From: Gemmatimonadaceae bacterium
GTDB taxonomy: Bacteria > Gemmatimonadota > Gemmatimonadetes > Gemmatimonadales > Gemmatimonadaceae
Direction: 5' to 3'
DNA: 64,000 nt
Assembly (NCBI GenBank): GCA_019752115.1
Contig: JAIEMN010000024.1
Coordinates: forward strand, 186,001 to 250,000
Shown: positions 1-11,192 of the stretch, piece after piece
Position numbering within the stretch: position 1 is the stretch's first letter
Layout of the letters: every line of letters starts with the position of its first letter
Position numbers and translations under genes: made by a program
The notes under the pieces: model-generated
The model's database searches: none
Told to the model about the DNA's origin: nothing
The model's input: only the letters and a program-made list of their open reading frames with translations

Positions 1-823
1 TGCCGGAGATCGATCGCGGGTGTTCGACGATGCCGTCGAGATCTTCGCTCGTGACCTTGAAGCGTTCCATGGCATCGGCATCCACGGAGATCCATGACAG
101 GCCGATGCTGCTATCGACTTCGAGGGTCTCGAGTGCGGAGCGCAGCAGCTGCAGGCGTCCGACGCTCACCTGGGCGTAGATGCGGCGGTACATCTCCTCG
201 GGGTCAACGCCGGCCGACAGGAGATGGGAGGCCACGGCGTGGGCGCGCGGGGAGGTATTGCTGTAGCGGAAGCTGCCGGTATCGGTGAGGATCGCGGCGT
301 AGAGCGACTGGGCGATCGCCGGCGTGATCTCGAGGTCGAGCGCCATGGCGATGTCGTACACGAGCTCACCGGTGGCGCAGGCAGCGGTGTCGGTCACCGC
401 GAGCGTGCCGACCGGTTCATCGCCGGCCACGTGGTGATCGATCACCGAGATCGGCACGGTCAGCGCGCGCACGCGGTCGGCGAGCTGACCGAGCCGGCGG
501 ACATCGTTGATATCGAGCACCACGAGGGCGTCGATATCATCGAGGGCCGCGGCGCCCTGGGCGGTGGCGTCGTGCACGTCATCGCCCAGGAGGAACTGGA
601 ACATCGCCGGCCACGGCGTGGGATTCACGATGCGGCACGTGATCCCCCGCTGGGCGAGGAGGCGGGCGAGTGCGGTTTCCGAACCGCACCCGTCGCCATC
701 AGCATTGATGTGGGTGGAGAGCGCCACGGTCATCCCGGGGCGCAGCGCGTCGGCCCAGCTGCGAATTGCTGCCCGACGCGCATCCGATGCGCTCAGCAGC
801 CCATCGGCCACCCCTGTACCCAT
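1..823 (-). CDS. DHH-family phosphoesterase, NrnA-like (3' end beyond window)
   Basis: Probable cytoplasmic manganese phosphoesterase that degrades short oligoribonucleotides and/or pAp. The reading frame stays open to the window edge, giving 274 residues, so roughly the last 50 of a usual 320-340 residue protein are missing. DHH-domain motifs appear in order: THINADGDGCGSE (about residues 37-49), VVLDINDVRRLG (about 110) and the signature VIDHHVAG (about 130). The ATG overlaps the stop of the upstream permease as TAATG, so translation is probably coupled. A RecJ-like exonuclease is the alternative, but the short length and lack of extra domains favour NrnA. Seen: motifs and overlap. Inferred: substrate. 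Confidence 0.88.
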   Translation of the reverse strand, partial: MGTGVADGLLSASDARRAAIRSWADALRPGMTVALSTHINADGDGCGSETALARLLAQRGITCRIVNPTPWPAMFQFLLGDDVHDATAQGAAALDDIDALVVLDINDVRRLGQLADRVRALTVPISVIDHHVAGDEPVGTLAVTDTAACATGELVYDIAMALDLEITPAIAQSLYAAILTDTGSFRYSNTSPRAHAVASHLLSAGVDPEEMYRRIYAQVSVGRLQLLRSALETLEVDSSIGLSWISVDADAMERFKVTSEDLDGIVEHPRSISG

Positions 824-2388
824 TACCGGCCCGATTCCTTCTTGCCGATCGTGGAGTTCTTCATGCCATAGATGAAGTACGTCGTCATGCCGATCGCCGT
901 CCACGCGGCCAGGAGCATCCACGTGAGCTTCGGCAGCTGGTACATCATGTACAGCGTCGCGCCGGCGCCCAGGATCGGCACGAGCGGCACGAGCGGGGTG
1001 CGGAACGGGCGCTCGAGTTCCGGCGAGCGCTTGCGGAGGACCATCACGCCAATGCAGACCGTGGCGAACGCGGCGAGCGTGCCGCCCGACACGAGCTCAC
1101 CGAGGAGGCCGAGCGGGAAGAAGCCGGCGATGACGATGGCGATGATGCCGACGATCCAGGTCGAGGCGGCCGGCGTCTGATAGCGCGGGTGCACCTTGGC
1201 GAAGATCTTCGGCAGCAGGCCGTCGCGCGACATCGTGTAGAAGATGCGCGGCTGGCCCATGAGCATGACGAGCACGACCGACGACAGACCCGCGACGGCG
1301 CCGATGTTCACGAGGTACTCGAGCCACTTGAGCTGCGGCACCGCTTCGAGCGCGGCCGACACCGGGTGCGCGACGCCAAGCGCCGTGTACTTGGTGAGGC
1401 CCGTCATGACCAGCGACATCAGGATGTAGAGCACCGTGCAGATCAGCAGCGACGAGATCATGCCGATCGGCAGGTCGCGCTGCGGGTTCTTCGCTTCCTG
1501 CGCAGCGGTGGAGACGGCGTCGAAGCCGATGTAGGCGAAGAAGACGACCGGGGCCGCGCGGAGCACGCCGGCCACGCCGTACTTCGTGCTGCCGTCGGGG
1601 TTGGTGACCATCTCCGGGATGAACGGCGTCCAGTTCTCGCGGTTCACGTACATGAACCCGAAGCCGATCACGAGGAGCACGATGACCATCTTGATGGCGA
1701 CGATGATGTTGTTGAGCGTCGCCGATTCCTGCACACCACGCACGAGGAGCATCGTGAGCGCGAGGATGAGCAGCACGGCCGGGAGGTTGATCAGGCCGTT
1801 GACCACATTGCCACCGGCGGCCGTGCACGCATCACGCGTGGCATACGCTGCCTTGCTCACCGCATCCACCAGGGTGGCGCCGCTGGCGTCCACGCAGGTG
1901 AAGGCGCGCACCACCGTGTGGCCGCCTTCCACGCCGAGTGGCGCGCTGGCGAAGGCCGCCGGAATGTGGATCCCCACCTCGTTCAGCATCGCGCTGAAAT
2001 ACCCCGACCAGCCCACGCTCACGGTCGACGCCGCGAACAGGTACTCGAGGATCAGGTTCCAGCCGATGAACCACGCCACGCCTTCACCCATGGTCGCGTA
2101 GCTGTACGTGTACGCGGACCCGGCGATCGGGATCATGCTCGCGAACTCCGCGTAGCACAGACCGGCGAAGAGGCACGCCAGGCCGGCCAGCACGAAGGAG
2201 AGCGAGACGCCCGGGCCGGCGAAATTCGCGGCCGCGGTACCCGTCAGCACGAAGATGCCGGCGCCGATGATGGCACCGATGCCGAGCATCGTGAGGTTCA
2301 GCGCGCCGAGTGTGCGCTTGAGGCCACCCTCGGAGCTGTCCGCTTCTGCGCGGAGCGCTGCGATAGACTTCTTGGACCAGATTCCCAT
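823..2388 (-). CDS. APC-family amino acid permease
   Basis: A 521-residue inner-membrane transporter of the amino acid-polyamine-organocation superfamily, cationic amino acid transporter type, importing amino acids by proton symport or exchange. The N-terminus shows the APC hallmark GIGAIIGAGIFVLTG (about residues 36-50) in the broken first helix, followed by about 12 hydrophobic segments. A polar extracytoplasmic stretch near residues 150-190 contains two cysteines. It ends with the TAATG overlap into the phosphoesterase gene. Substrate cannot be told from sequence; YfnA- and CAT-like members take branched-chain or cationic amino acids. The start lies close to the first transmembrane segment and has no strong ribosome-binding site. 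Confidence 0.9.
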   Translation of the reverse strand: MGIWSKKSIAALRAEADSSEGGLKRTLGALNLTMLGIGAIIGAGIFVLTGTAAANFAGPGVSLSFVLAGLACLFAGLCYAEFASMIPIAGSAYTYSYATMGEGVAWFIGWNLILEYLFAASTVSVGWSGYFSAMLNEVGIHIPAAFASAPLGVEGGHTVVRAFTCVDASGATLVDAVSKAAYATRDACTAAGGNVVNGLINLPAVLLILALTMLLVRGVQESATLNNIIVAIKMVIVLLVIGFGFMYVNRENWTPFIPEMVTNPDGSTKYGVAGVLRAAPVVFFAYIGFDAVSTAAQEAKNPQRDLPIGMISSLLICTVLYILMSLVMTGLTKYTALGVAHPVSAALEAVPQLKWLEYLVNIGAVAGLSSVVLVMLMGQPRIFYTMSRDGLLPKIFAKVHPRYQTPAASTWIVGIIAIVIAGFFPLGLLGELVSGGTLAAFATVCIGVMVLRKRSPELERPFRTPLVPLVPILGAGATLYMMYQLPKLTWMLLAAWTAIGMTTYFIYGMKNSTIGKKESGR

Positions 2389-2607
2389 CGGTCGGGGGGT
2401 GAGGTCGAGGTTTGGCGCACCCCGGGGAATGAACGGGCGCGCGGGGGGACGGTCGGACGGAACAATACGCTATGGACAGCCTTCGCGCTGCTCTTGTCCG
2501 AACCTTCTGACAGTCTGGACGGCGCCCGGGATGCCAGCCCGCGCGATTTCCACGCCGGGAGCTCCCCGGAGCACGCGCCGAGGTGAGACGTGAGGGCGAC
2601 ACGCCAA

Positions 2608-2639
2608 GGGCCGGCCACCCGATGCGGGATGGCCGGCCC
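2608..2639 (-). terminator. GC-rich hairpin downstream of guaB
   Basis: Inverted repeat GGGCCGGCCA / TGGCCGGCCC with a 12-base loop, starting 18 bases after the guaB stop. There is no U-tract on either strand, so it may act as an RNA 3' end or a weak terminator. Confidence 0.55.
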
Positions 2640-2656
2640 CTGTGTGACCGCGCCGG

Positions 2657-4620
<1,964 letters not shown>

Positions 4621-4631
<11 letters not shown>

Positions 4632-5076
4632 GGGTGGGCGGCGCGGTCGGGGGCGCGGTGGGGGGCGGCGTTGCCGGAGCAGCGGAAGGCGTGGTGGCCG
4701 TGGCCGCTGCGGCCGGTGCGACCGCCGCGCCCGCCGCTTCGGCCGGCGTGGGCGCGCCGATCTGATCGGCCGCGGTCTTCGCCGCCGTCACCACGTCGGT
4801 GGCGACCGTCTTGGTCGTCTCGGCGACGTTCGTCAGCACGCCCATGGCCTTGTTCAGAAAGCCCATCGCCTCGGAGACGGTGCTCACCGCCAGTCCACCG
4901 GCGCGCAGCTTGTCCTCCACCCCATCGGCGAAGCGCTGGAAGACGTTGGTCACGGGCGCCGGCTTTTCGGCGTACTTCGTCTCCAGGAACTCGACGTAGT
5001 CGAGCACCTGATAGAGCCGCTCATCGGAGAGCGTGTCGAGTTTGCGATTGATGCGGTCGCGGACGTACGGATTCAT
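4621..5076 (-). CDS. Hypothetical protein with Ala/Pro-rich tail
   Basis: A 151-residue protein of unknown function. The N-terminal 40 residues, including LSDERLYQVLDYVEFLETKY, resemble the helical DUF2281-type segment found in small antitoxin-like and structural proteins. The middle (about 45-105) is an amphipathic helix with many Val, Thr and Ala, like a membrane-surface or phasin-like helix. The last 45 residues are almost only Ala, Pro and Thr. It overlaps the YkvA-like gene by 11 bases. No toxin partner is seen next door, so an antitoxin role is not supported. Confidence 0.75.
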
Positions 5077-5106
5077 CGGGGCTTCCTCCTGGCACGCCCT
5101 ACGCGC

Positions 5107-6105
5107 TCAGCCGCGCCAGCGTTTCCGTTCGCCGCGCGCGTCGATATGGCAATATGGCGTGGCAAACCGCCGGCTGCTGTAGACCCCGAGCCCACCGGCG
5201 AGTTCCGGGTGGAGACGCTCCACCCAATCCACCGCCTGTTCGACACGGTAGGCATCGAAGATGGTCAGGCGGCCGTCGCCATCGGCGTCGATCGCCACGT
5301 CGGCGGCGTCGCCATAGAGATGGCGCGAATCGCGCGCCGACCCTTCCACGGTGGCATTGTGCAGCGGCGTGCGGAACCCGCTGTGCACCTCGAGATCGAA
5401 CTCCATCGCCTCTTCACCCCGGCGCCGCGCCAGCTCGCGCATGACGAGCTCGATCTTGTCGAGGACGCGCGGGTCGATCGCGACATACCGCGGCCAGACC
5501 GTCTGCTGATCGTGGGTGACGAAGTCGCGCACCTTGAGATGCTTGGTGAGCGGCAGATCGAGATTGGCCTCATTCACCTCGGCGAACCCGGCCGGCTTTT
5601 CGCCCTGCTCATCGGAGCTCCACTCGGCGGGATAATGCCCGATCTGGTAGCCGTTGAGCGTGGTGCCCAGCTTGAGTTCGAAGGGCACCAGTACCGCGAG
5701 GCGCGGCTCGGTGATGCGCTGATGAATGCCGCCCCGCTTGAGCACGAGCTCGTAGAAGCCCGGCGTGAGCGGCGCGAGCAGCGTATCGCTGTCGAGCGGA
5801 CGGGAGACATCGCCCGATGCATTCGACCCGACCGCCACCCACTGATAGGTAAAGCCAGCCCGGGCACTGGGGAGCGCCGCGCGCACGCGCACCGGGAACG
5901 CCACGCGCTCACCGGCGCGCACGAACTGCATCGCCACGTCGCCGCTCAGACCGCGCGTTTCGGGCGAGGCCTCGACGCGGGGCACGGCGCCCTTGGAGCT
6001 TTCGGCCGACGAGTCGGCCATCAGCTCGCCCGGCGGCTGATAGATGAGGGCCGCCGTGATGGCGGCGAGCCCCGAGAGTACGATGGCGGTGCGACGCTGA
6101 ATCAT
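5107..6105 (-). CDS. M15-type D,D-peptidase-like protein with EF-hand-like loop (copy 1)
   Basis: Probable exported zinc peptidase acting on peptidoglycan peptides. The chosen ATG (6105) lies 8 bases after the previous gene and follows a GAGG ribosome-binding site; a further in-frame start at 6171 would overlap that gene by 59 bases. Residues 1-30 form a signal anchor. The C-terminal domain has the M15 zinc motif SRHLYGDAAD (His262, Asp269) and the last ligand in PYCHIDARG (His320). Between them sits DADGDGRLTIFD (273-284), a canonical EF-hand/dockerin calcium loop. The 332-residue protein is a paralogue of the next gene. Substrate is inferred from the family. Confidence 0.82.
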   Translation of the reverse strand: MIQRRTAIVLSGLAAITAALIYQPPGELMADSSAESSKGAVPRVEASPETRGLSGDVAMQFVRAGERVAFPVRVRAALPSARAGFTYQWVAVGSNASGDVSRPLDSDTLLAPLTPGFYELVLKRGGIHQRITEPRLAVLVPFELKLGTTLNGYQIGHYPAEWSSDEQGEKPAGFAEVNEANLDLPLTKHLKVRDFVTHDQQTVWPRYVAIDPRVLDKIELVMRELARRRGEEAMEFDLEVHSGFRTPLHNATVEGSARDSRHLYGDAADVAIDADGDGRLTIFDAYRVEQAVDWVERLHPELAGGLGVYSSRRFATPYCHIDARGERKRWRG

Positions 6106-6112
6106 GCGGACC

Positions 6113-7081
6113 TCACAGCTCGCCCCATCGCGCGCGGGTGCCCCGCACGTCGATGTGCACGAAGGGTCCATGCGCCGAGGTCGCCTTGTAGATCCCGACG
6201 CCGCCGGTCAGCTCCGGATGCGCCTGCTCGACGCGCTCCGCGGCCTGCGCCAGCACACGCGCATCGCGCGTATCCACGCGGCCATCGCGATTGAGATCGC
6301 TCATCCAATCGCGCGTGCCGTTCACGACATACACATCGGCCGCATCGCCATACTGATGGCGGCTGTCCTGCACGCGACCGCCGGCGCCCACGCCCTGGGC
6401 GTTGTACTGCGGCGTGCGGAACCCCGACATCACGCGGAGTGCACGCGCCGGAATACCCATGTCGCGCAGCTCGTCGAGCACCAGCTCCAGCTTGTCCACG
6501 AGCGGTTCACGCAGCACCAGATACTTGGGCCAGACGTGCGCCTGATCGTGCGTGAGAAAATCGCGCAGACGGAAATGCTCCGAGATCGGCGTATCCTGAT
6601 TCCCCGACGTGACCTCAAGGAAGCCTTCCGGATTGCCATAGGCGTCAGAACGGATGCCCCGCTGTTCGGCGGGAAAGAACCCGATCCGATAGCTGCCGAT
6701 GCGCCCGCCGACCTTATCGGCAAAGGGGCGCATGGTGATGAAGTGGAACGCGCCCGTCGAATCGCCCGCGGCGTACACACCGGCACGGACGGCGGCGCTG
6801 TCGCCGAACAGTTCGCGCAGGATCGGCAGCCCCCTGGCCACCCGCGGGCTCACGAAACGGGCGCGGAGTTTGCGGCTCGCGCCACGCAGGGAGTCGAGCA
6901 GCGGCATCGACGTCCGCGCCGCGACGGCGCGCGTCGCGACGGGGGCCGGGCGGCTCGCCGGGACCGGACGCGCAAACGCGACCAGCGCGGCGCTGGCCAG
7001 AAGGCCAGCCACGATGGTCAGACGCGGCATGCGAACACGGGGCGAACGGCCCCCGGGGGTTTCAGAAGAACGCTGGGTCAC
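6113..7081 (-). CDS. M15-type D,D-peptidase-like protein with EF-hand-like loop (copy 2)
   Basis: Paralogue of the downstream gene, separated by 7 bases. The frame opens with GTG at 7081 (322 residues). An ATG at 7030 would give a tidier signal peptide (MPRLTIVAGLLASAALVAFA), so the start is uncertain. The C-terminal domain carries SRHQYGDAAD (His242, Asp249) and GPFVHIDVRG (His309) as the M15 zinc ligands. An EF-hand-like loop DLNRDGRVDTRD (about 262-273) is inserted between them. Likely periplasmic cell-wall peptidase. The tandem copy and the nearby L,D-transpeptidase support a peptidoglycan-remodelling role. Confidence 0.82.
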   Translation of the reverse strand: MTQRSSETPGGRSPRVRMPRLTIVAGLLASAALVAFARPVPASRPAPVATRAVAARTSMPLLDSLRGASRKLRARFVSPRVARGLPILRELFGDSAAVRAGVYAAGDSTGAFHFITMRPFADKVGGRIGSYRIGFFPAEQRGIRSDAYGNPEGFLEVTSGNQDTPISEHFRLRDFLTHDQAHVWPKYLVLREPLVDKLELVLDELRDMGIPARALRVMSGFRTPQYNAQGVGAGGRVQDSRHQYGDAADVYVVNGTRDWMSDLNRDGRVDTRDARVLAQAAERVEQAHPELTGGVGIYKATSAHGPFVHIDVRGTRARWGEL

Positions 7082-7265
7082 GGACTCGGGTGTGGCGCGC
7101 GATCGGTGCCTCGGACAACCGGCATCGGGTACCCCCTACAGACGATCGAGCGACAAGCGGGGAAATATAGCCGCACAGCCCCCGGAGTCACAGCGCCGGC
7201 ACAGGGCGAAACTCTATGCCGGGCTGCGATTTAGGTCACGTTTGTGATGCACCGAGACGGGTTCA

Positions 7266-8144
7266 TCAGTAGATGAAAACCGGGGTCCCCACAGCGACCA
7301 GGTCGTACAGCCGTTCGATGTCAGGGTTCCGCAGCCGGACGCACCCGTGGCTGACCGCCTGCCCCACGCTCGCCGGGTTGTTCGTCCCGTGCAGCGCGTA
7401 GCCGTCGCCCAGGTACAGGCGGCGGGTGCCCAGGACGTCCCCGTACTTCCGCTGATTTGTTCCGTATGGCGGAATGACGATCTGGCCATCGGCCACGATC
7501 TCCCGGCCATCGGATGCCGACAGCGGCTGCACCGACCCGTCCTTCCCGAGCCGGACCACGTCGTTCCCCCGCACCGTGAGCTGGGAGCCGTCGCGGAGCC
7601 GGATGGCCTGCCCGCGCACGAGCTGCGTGACGCCCAGGCGCCGTTTGTTGGCCTGCTCCTGATAGTGCCAGTCGGGCGGAATCCACGCCGGCGCCGAGTC
7701 GCGTCGCTGCACCACGAGCCGCCCCCGCGGCGTTTCGAAGCGGAGCACCTGGCTGTTCCCCTTCACCACGAGCTGCTTGCCGGAACCGGTCGCGACCGGG
7801 GCCGTGAACAGCACGCTGTCGCCCTGCTTGTACCAGAGGCGGCGCTCGGCGATGGACACCACGATGTACGGCATGTTCGCATTGGCCGGAGCCGCGGTGG
7901 CCCCCAGCACCGCGCGCAGGCTGTCGGCATCGCTGCCGGCCTGCAGGACGGCCTGCTCCAGCGCCTCGGTGTTGTCATTGTAGACCAGACGCGCGACGTC
8001 GCGCTGGAAGCGCACGCGGACGGTCAGGAAGAGCAACCACGCCGTGAGCGCAGCGACCACCAGATTTGCGGCGAGCAGCCACAGCGGGGCGCGCCACCAG
8101 CCGCGGCGTTTGGCCGGCGGCATCGAGAGCGGAGAGGTGGTCAT
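7266..8144 (-). CDS. L,D-transpeptidase (YkuD/ErfK domain)
   Basis: A 292-residue membrane-anchored or exported enzyme expected to make 3-3 peptidoglycan cross-links or attach proteins to the wall. A single transmembrane segment lies at about residues 20-42 (LWLLAANLVVAALTAWLLFL). The YkuD domain occupies the C-terminal half. The catalytic motif SHGCVRL (His266, Cys268, Arg270) is intact and follows the usual upstream HGTNNP. Its ATG shares one base with the stop of the upstream gene (TGATG), pointing to coupled translation of the pair. Confidence 0.92.
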   Translation of the reverse strand: MTTSPLSMPPAKRRGWWRAPLWLLAANLVVAALTAWLLFLTVRVRFQRDVARLVYNDNTEALEQAVLQAGSDADSLRAVLGATAAPANANMPYIVVSIAERRLWYKQGDSVLFTAPVATGSGKQLVVKGNSQVLRFETPRGRLVVQRRDSAPAWIPPDWHYQEQANKRRLGVTQLVRGQAIRLRDGSQLTVRGNDVVRLGKDGSVQPLSASDGREIVADGQIVIPPYGTNQRKYGDVLGTRRLYLGDGYALHGTNNPASVGQAVSHGCVRLRNPDIERLYDLVAVGTPVFIY

Positions 8145-8812
8145 CAGAAGAAGTACACCCGCGTGCCGGCCATCAGGTTCTCCCGAATGGCGCGCAGATC
8201 ACGGGCCGCGAGCCGAATGGCGCCGGGCATCACATAGGCGCTGTCGGCGAGGGGCCCCGCCGAGGGGCGCGCGTAGAGCAGCGTACCGCCGGTGGTGACG
8301 ATCGCAGCCGGGCCCGTCCACCCGGCCCCGGCGCGTTCGCTGGCGACCGGGAGTCCCCGGTCGGTCCATACCCACGCCGGGAGCGTGTATCGGTCCGAGT
8401 CACCCAGCAGCCGTTCGATCGAACGCACGCCCCGTGGGACGACCATGTGCACGGTATCCGGCGGGGTGCCCACCCGGCGCTCCGGCCCGATCTCGGCGGG
8501 CATGACCCGCAACCGGGCGGCACCGCGCTCGAGGGCGACATAGCCCGAGTCGGTGTTCACGGCCAGATGAATGGCGTCATCTCCCTGGGACTGCCGCCGC
8601 ATCAGCTCCAGCATGACGGCGGCTTTGTCGTTGTCGGCGGCCACGATGGCGTCGGCCCGCTGCCGCTCCATGGCGGTCATGCCGGCGCGCAGCCGCTCGA
8701 TCTCCTCGCGATAGCGGGCGCGCCGCCAGAGGAGCAGCCCGTCGGCGACGAGCAGCACGAGGAGACTGACGGCGAGGATGACGCTCCGCCGCCGGAACCG
8801 GAAACGGCTCAT
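8144..8812 (-). CDS. Membrane protein paired with L,D-transpeptidase, catalytic motif absent
   Basis: A 222-residue protein with one N-terminal transmembrane helix (about 12-28), a short charged coiled-coil-like helix (about 30-75) and a C-terminal domain. The extreme C-terminus (MAGTRVYFF) resembles the end of the neighbouring L,D-transpeptidase (VAVGTPVFIY). The middle has comparable strands, but no HGCVR-like motif exists, so it is not a working YkuD enzyme. It may be a degenerate paralogue or an assembly partner. It is the first gene of the pair, and the downstream start overlaps its stop. Function unknown; relationship inferred by eye. Confidence 0.72.
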   Translation of the reverse strand: MSRFRFRRRSVILAVSLLVLLVADGLLLWRRARYREEIERLRAGMTAMERQRADAIVAADNDKAAVMLELMRRQSQGDDAIHLAVNTDSGYVALERGAARLRVMPAEIGPERRVGTPPDTVHMVVPRGVRSIERLLGDSDRYTLPAWVWTDRGLPVASERAGAGWTGPAAIVTTGGTLLYARPSAGPLADSAYVMPGAIRLAARDLRAIRENLMAGTRVYFF

Positions 8813-8912
8813 GCGCCCCGCCGGGACTTTGCCAGCACCCGCGGGTATGGCCCGTGAGCCCGGATGATTCCGCTAGATTGCTGCATCCTGACGTCCCTCA
8901 CCCTGGAGACCG

Positions 8913-10484
8913 ATGTCTGCTCGTCCATCGCGCGCCGTGGCCCTGATCATCCTGGACGGATGGGGCTATCGCGAGGAGCGCGACGCCAACGCCATTCTGC
9001 TGGCCAACACGCCGAATTGGAACCGTATCTGGAGTCACGAATCCCGAACGCTGCTGACCGCCTCCGGTCGCGCGGTGGGATTACCGGACGGCCAGATGGG
9101 GAACAGCGAAGTCGGTCACCTCAATCTGGGCGCCGGGCGCGTCGTGATGCAGGATCTGGTCCGCATCGGCGCCGCGATCGAATCCGGTGCGTTCTACAGC
9201 AACCCGACCCTGGTCGCCGCGTGCCGGCACGCCAAGGACAACGGCGGCACCCTGCACCTCGTGGGGCTGCTCGGCGATGGCGGGGTGCACGCGTTCGACC
9301 AGCATCTGTTTGCGCTGGTGGATCTCGCCGTGCGCCAGCAGGTGCCACGCATCGTGCTGCATGCGCTGCTCGATGGGCGCGACACGCCGCCCACCAGCGC
9401 GATGGGATTCCTCAACGAGACGTTGGTCCATCTCGCGGGGAAGGCGCAGCTGGCGTCGGTGTCGGGGCGGTACTTCGGCATGGATCGCGACAACCGGTGG
9501 GAGCGCACGGGGCGCTGGTACCGTGCGGCCGTGTTGGGTGACGCGCCGATCGAGACCGACGCCCTCGCGGCGCTGCAGCACTCGTACGATGCCGGGATCA
9601 CCGACGAGTTCGTGCAGCCGTACGTGATGGCCGGCCCGGACGGGCGGGCGCTCGCGCCCATGAAGGACGGCGATGCGATCATCTGCTTCAACTTCCGCAG
9701 CGATCGCATGCGGCAGTCGCTGCGGGCCCTCGCGATGCCGGACTTCAGCGGCTTCGACACCGGACCGCGCCCGCAGGTGGCCATCACCACGATGACCAAC
9801 TACGACGACGCGTTCCCCTTCCCGGTCGCGTTCGCGCCGCAGTCGATGCAGAACCTCGTGGGCGAAGTGATCGCCAACGCCGGGCTCACGCAGCTGCGTA
9901 CGGCGGAGACGGAGAAGTACCCGCACGTCACGTTCTTCTTCAATGGCGGGCGTGATGAACCGTTCGCCGGTGAAGATCGGCGCATGGTGGCGAGTCCGAA
10001 GGTCGCGACGTACGACCTGCAGCCGGAGATGAGCGCCAGCGGTGTCTGCGACATTCTCTGCGACGCGCTCGCCAATCGCACGCACGACTTCATGCTCTGC
10101 AATTTTGCCAACACCGACATGGTGGGGCATACGGGCTCGCTGCCGGCGGCGATCAAGGCGGCCGAAACCGTGGACGCGTGTCTCGGACGCATCCTCGCAG
10201 CGGCCCAGCAGGGGGGCGCGCGGCTGATCATCACCGCGGATCACGGCAACGCCGATGTGATGGTGGATCCGCTCACGCACCAGCCGCACACCGCGCACAC
10301 CACCAACCCGGTCCCACTCGTCGTGCTCGATCCCGACGCGACGGTGCCGTTGCGCGCGGGTGGGGCGTTGTGCGACGTCGGCCCGACGGCGCTCGCGCTG
10401 CTTGGCCTTCCCCTTCCTGCCGACATCACCGGTCGCGACCTGCGCGATCTCACGCCTTCGGCTTCCGCCCCGGTCTCTGCCTGA
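8913..10484 (+). CDS. gpmI: 2,3-bisphosphoglycerate-independent phosphoglycerate mutase
   Basis: Interconverts 3- and 2-phosphoglycerate in glycolysis and gluconeogenesis using two Mn2+ ions. The 523 residues are typical. The first metal site is LIILDGWGYRE (Asp15), the phospho-acceptor serine is in DGQMGNSEVGHLNLGAGR (Ser65), and the C-terminal metal ligands are seen in NTDMVGHTG and ITADHGNAD. GGAG stands five bases before the ATG. Its TGA overlaps the ATG of the next gene (TGATG), so it heads a compact plus-strand operon. Confidence 0.98.
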   Translation: MSARPSRAVALIILDGWGYREERDANAILLANTPNWNRIWSHESRTLLTASGRAVGLPDGQMGNSEVGHLNLGAGRVVMQDLVRIGAAIESGAFYSNPTLVAACRHAKDNGGTLHLVGLLGDGGVHAFDQHLFALVDLAVRQQVPRIVLHALLDGRDTPPTSAMGFLNETLVHLAGKAQLASVSGRYFGMDRDNRWERTGRWYRAAVLGDAPIETDALAALQHSYDAGITDEFVQPYVMAGPDGRALAPMKDGDAIICFNFRSDRMRQSLRALAMPDFSGFDTGPRPQVAITTMTNYDDAFPFPVAFAPQSMQNLVGEVIANAGLTQLRTAETEKYPHVTFFFNGGRDEPFAGEDRRMVASPKVATYDLQPEMSASGVCDILCDALANRTHDFMLCNFANTDMVGHTGSLPAAIKAAETVDACLGRILAAAQQGGARLIITADHGNADVMVDPLTHQPHTAHTTNPVPLVVLDPDATVPLRAGGALCDVGPTALALLGLPLPADITGRDLRDLTPSASAPVSA

Positions 10485-11188
10485 TGCCCGTGTCCTTGCC
10501 TTCGTTCCGTCGTGTCGCTGCCGCGACGCTGCTTCTCGCTCCGGTGGTGGTTCGCGCCCAGGTCGGGCATGCGCCGTCGAAGAGTCCGTACGAGGACTAC
10601 GCCGTCTTTCAGACGCTCACGCTCTCGGCGGGCCAGTTGCTGCTCGGCAAGGATCCCGCCGGTGTCGCCCCCAAGGATGGCCCGCTGGCAATGGTGCGCT
10701 ACGACATCCGCGTCGGCGGCCCGGCCGGCCTGTTCGTGCGCTACATCGGCGCCCCGTCCGAACGCAATGAGCTCAAGCCGGGCAACCCGCGCGCCACGCG
10801 CGTGGTGGCCACGCCGAGTGTCTTCACGCAGGTGATCGATGGCGGGCTCAATCTCGATCTGACCGGCAAGAAGACCTATCGCCGCTTCCTCCCGAGCGTC
10901 TTCGCCGGCGTCGGCATGGCCAGTGACTTCGCCAAGGCCGACAGCGGCCAGTATTCGTTCGGCTCGAACTTCTCGTTCACCTACGGCGGCGTCCTGCGCT
11001 ACATCCCGCGTCATGGCCCGCAGCTGCGCCTGGACGTGTCGAATGTGTTCTGGAAGTACCAGTACCCGGACACCTATTACGTGAAGGCCTCCGATACGAC
11101 CTCGGTGCTGACGCTCACCCGGCAGCGCAGCGCGTGGCGCCCCAACAAGGTCGTTTCGCTCGGCATCACCTTCCCCATCTTCCGCTAG
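10484..11188 (+). CDS. Secreted, probable outer-membrane beta-barrel protein
   Basis: A 234-residue protein with a clear signal peptide (FRRVAAATLLLAPVVVRAQ, cleavage after about residue 26). The start overlaps the gpmI stop as TGATG. The mature part has alternating hydrophobic/polar strands, Gly and aromatic residues at strand ends, and a final strand ending near an aromatic residue (LGITFPIFR), as in small outer-membrane barrels. No named family is recognised. It is followed after 4 bases by the PTPS-like gene. Barrel topology is inferred, not demonstrated. Confidence 0.75.
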   Translation: MPVSLPSFRRVAAATLLLAPVVVRAQVGHAPSKSPYEDYAVFQTLTLSAGQLLLGKDPAGVAPKDGPLAMVRYDIRVGGPAGLFVRYIGAPSERNELKPGNPRATRVVATPSVFTQVIDGGLNLDLTGKKTYRRFLPSVFAGVGMASDFAKADSGQYSFGSNFSFTYGGVLRYIPRHGPQLRLDVSNVFWKYQYPDTYYVKASDTTSVLTLTRQRSAWRPNKVVSLGITFPIFR

Positions 11189-11192
11189 GCGC

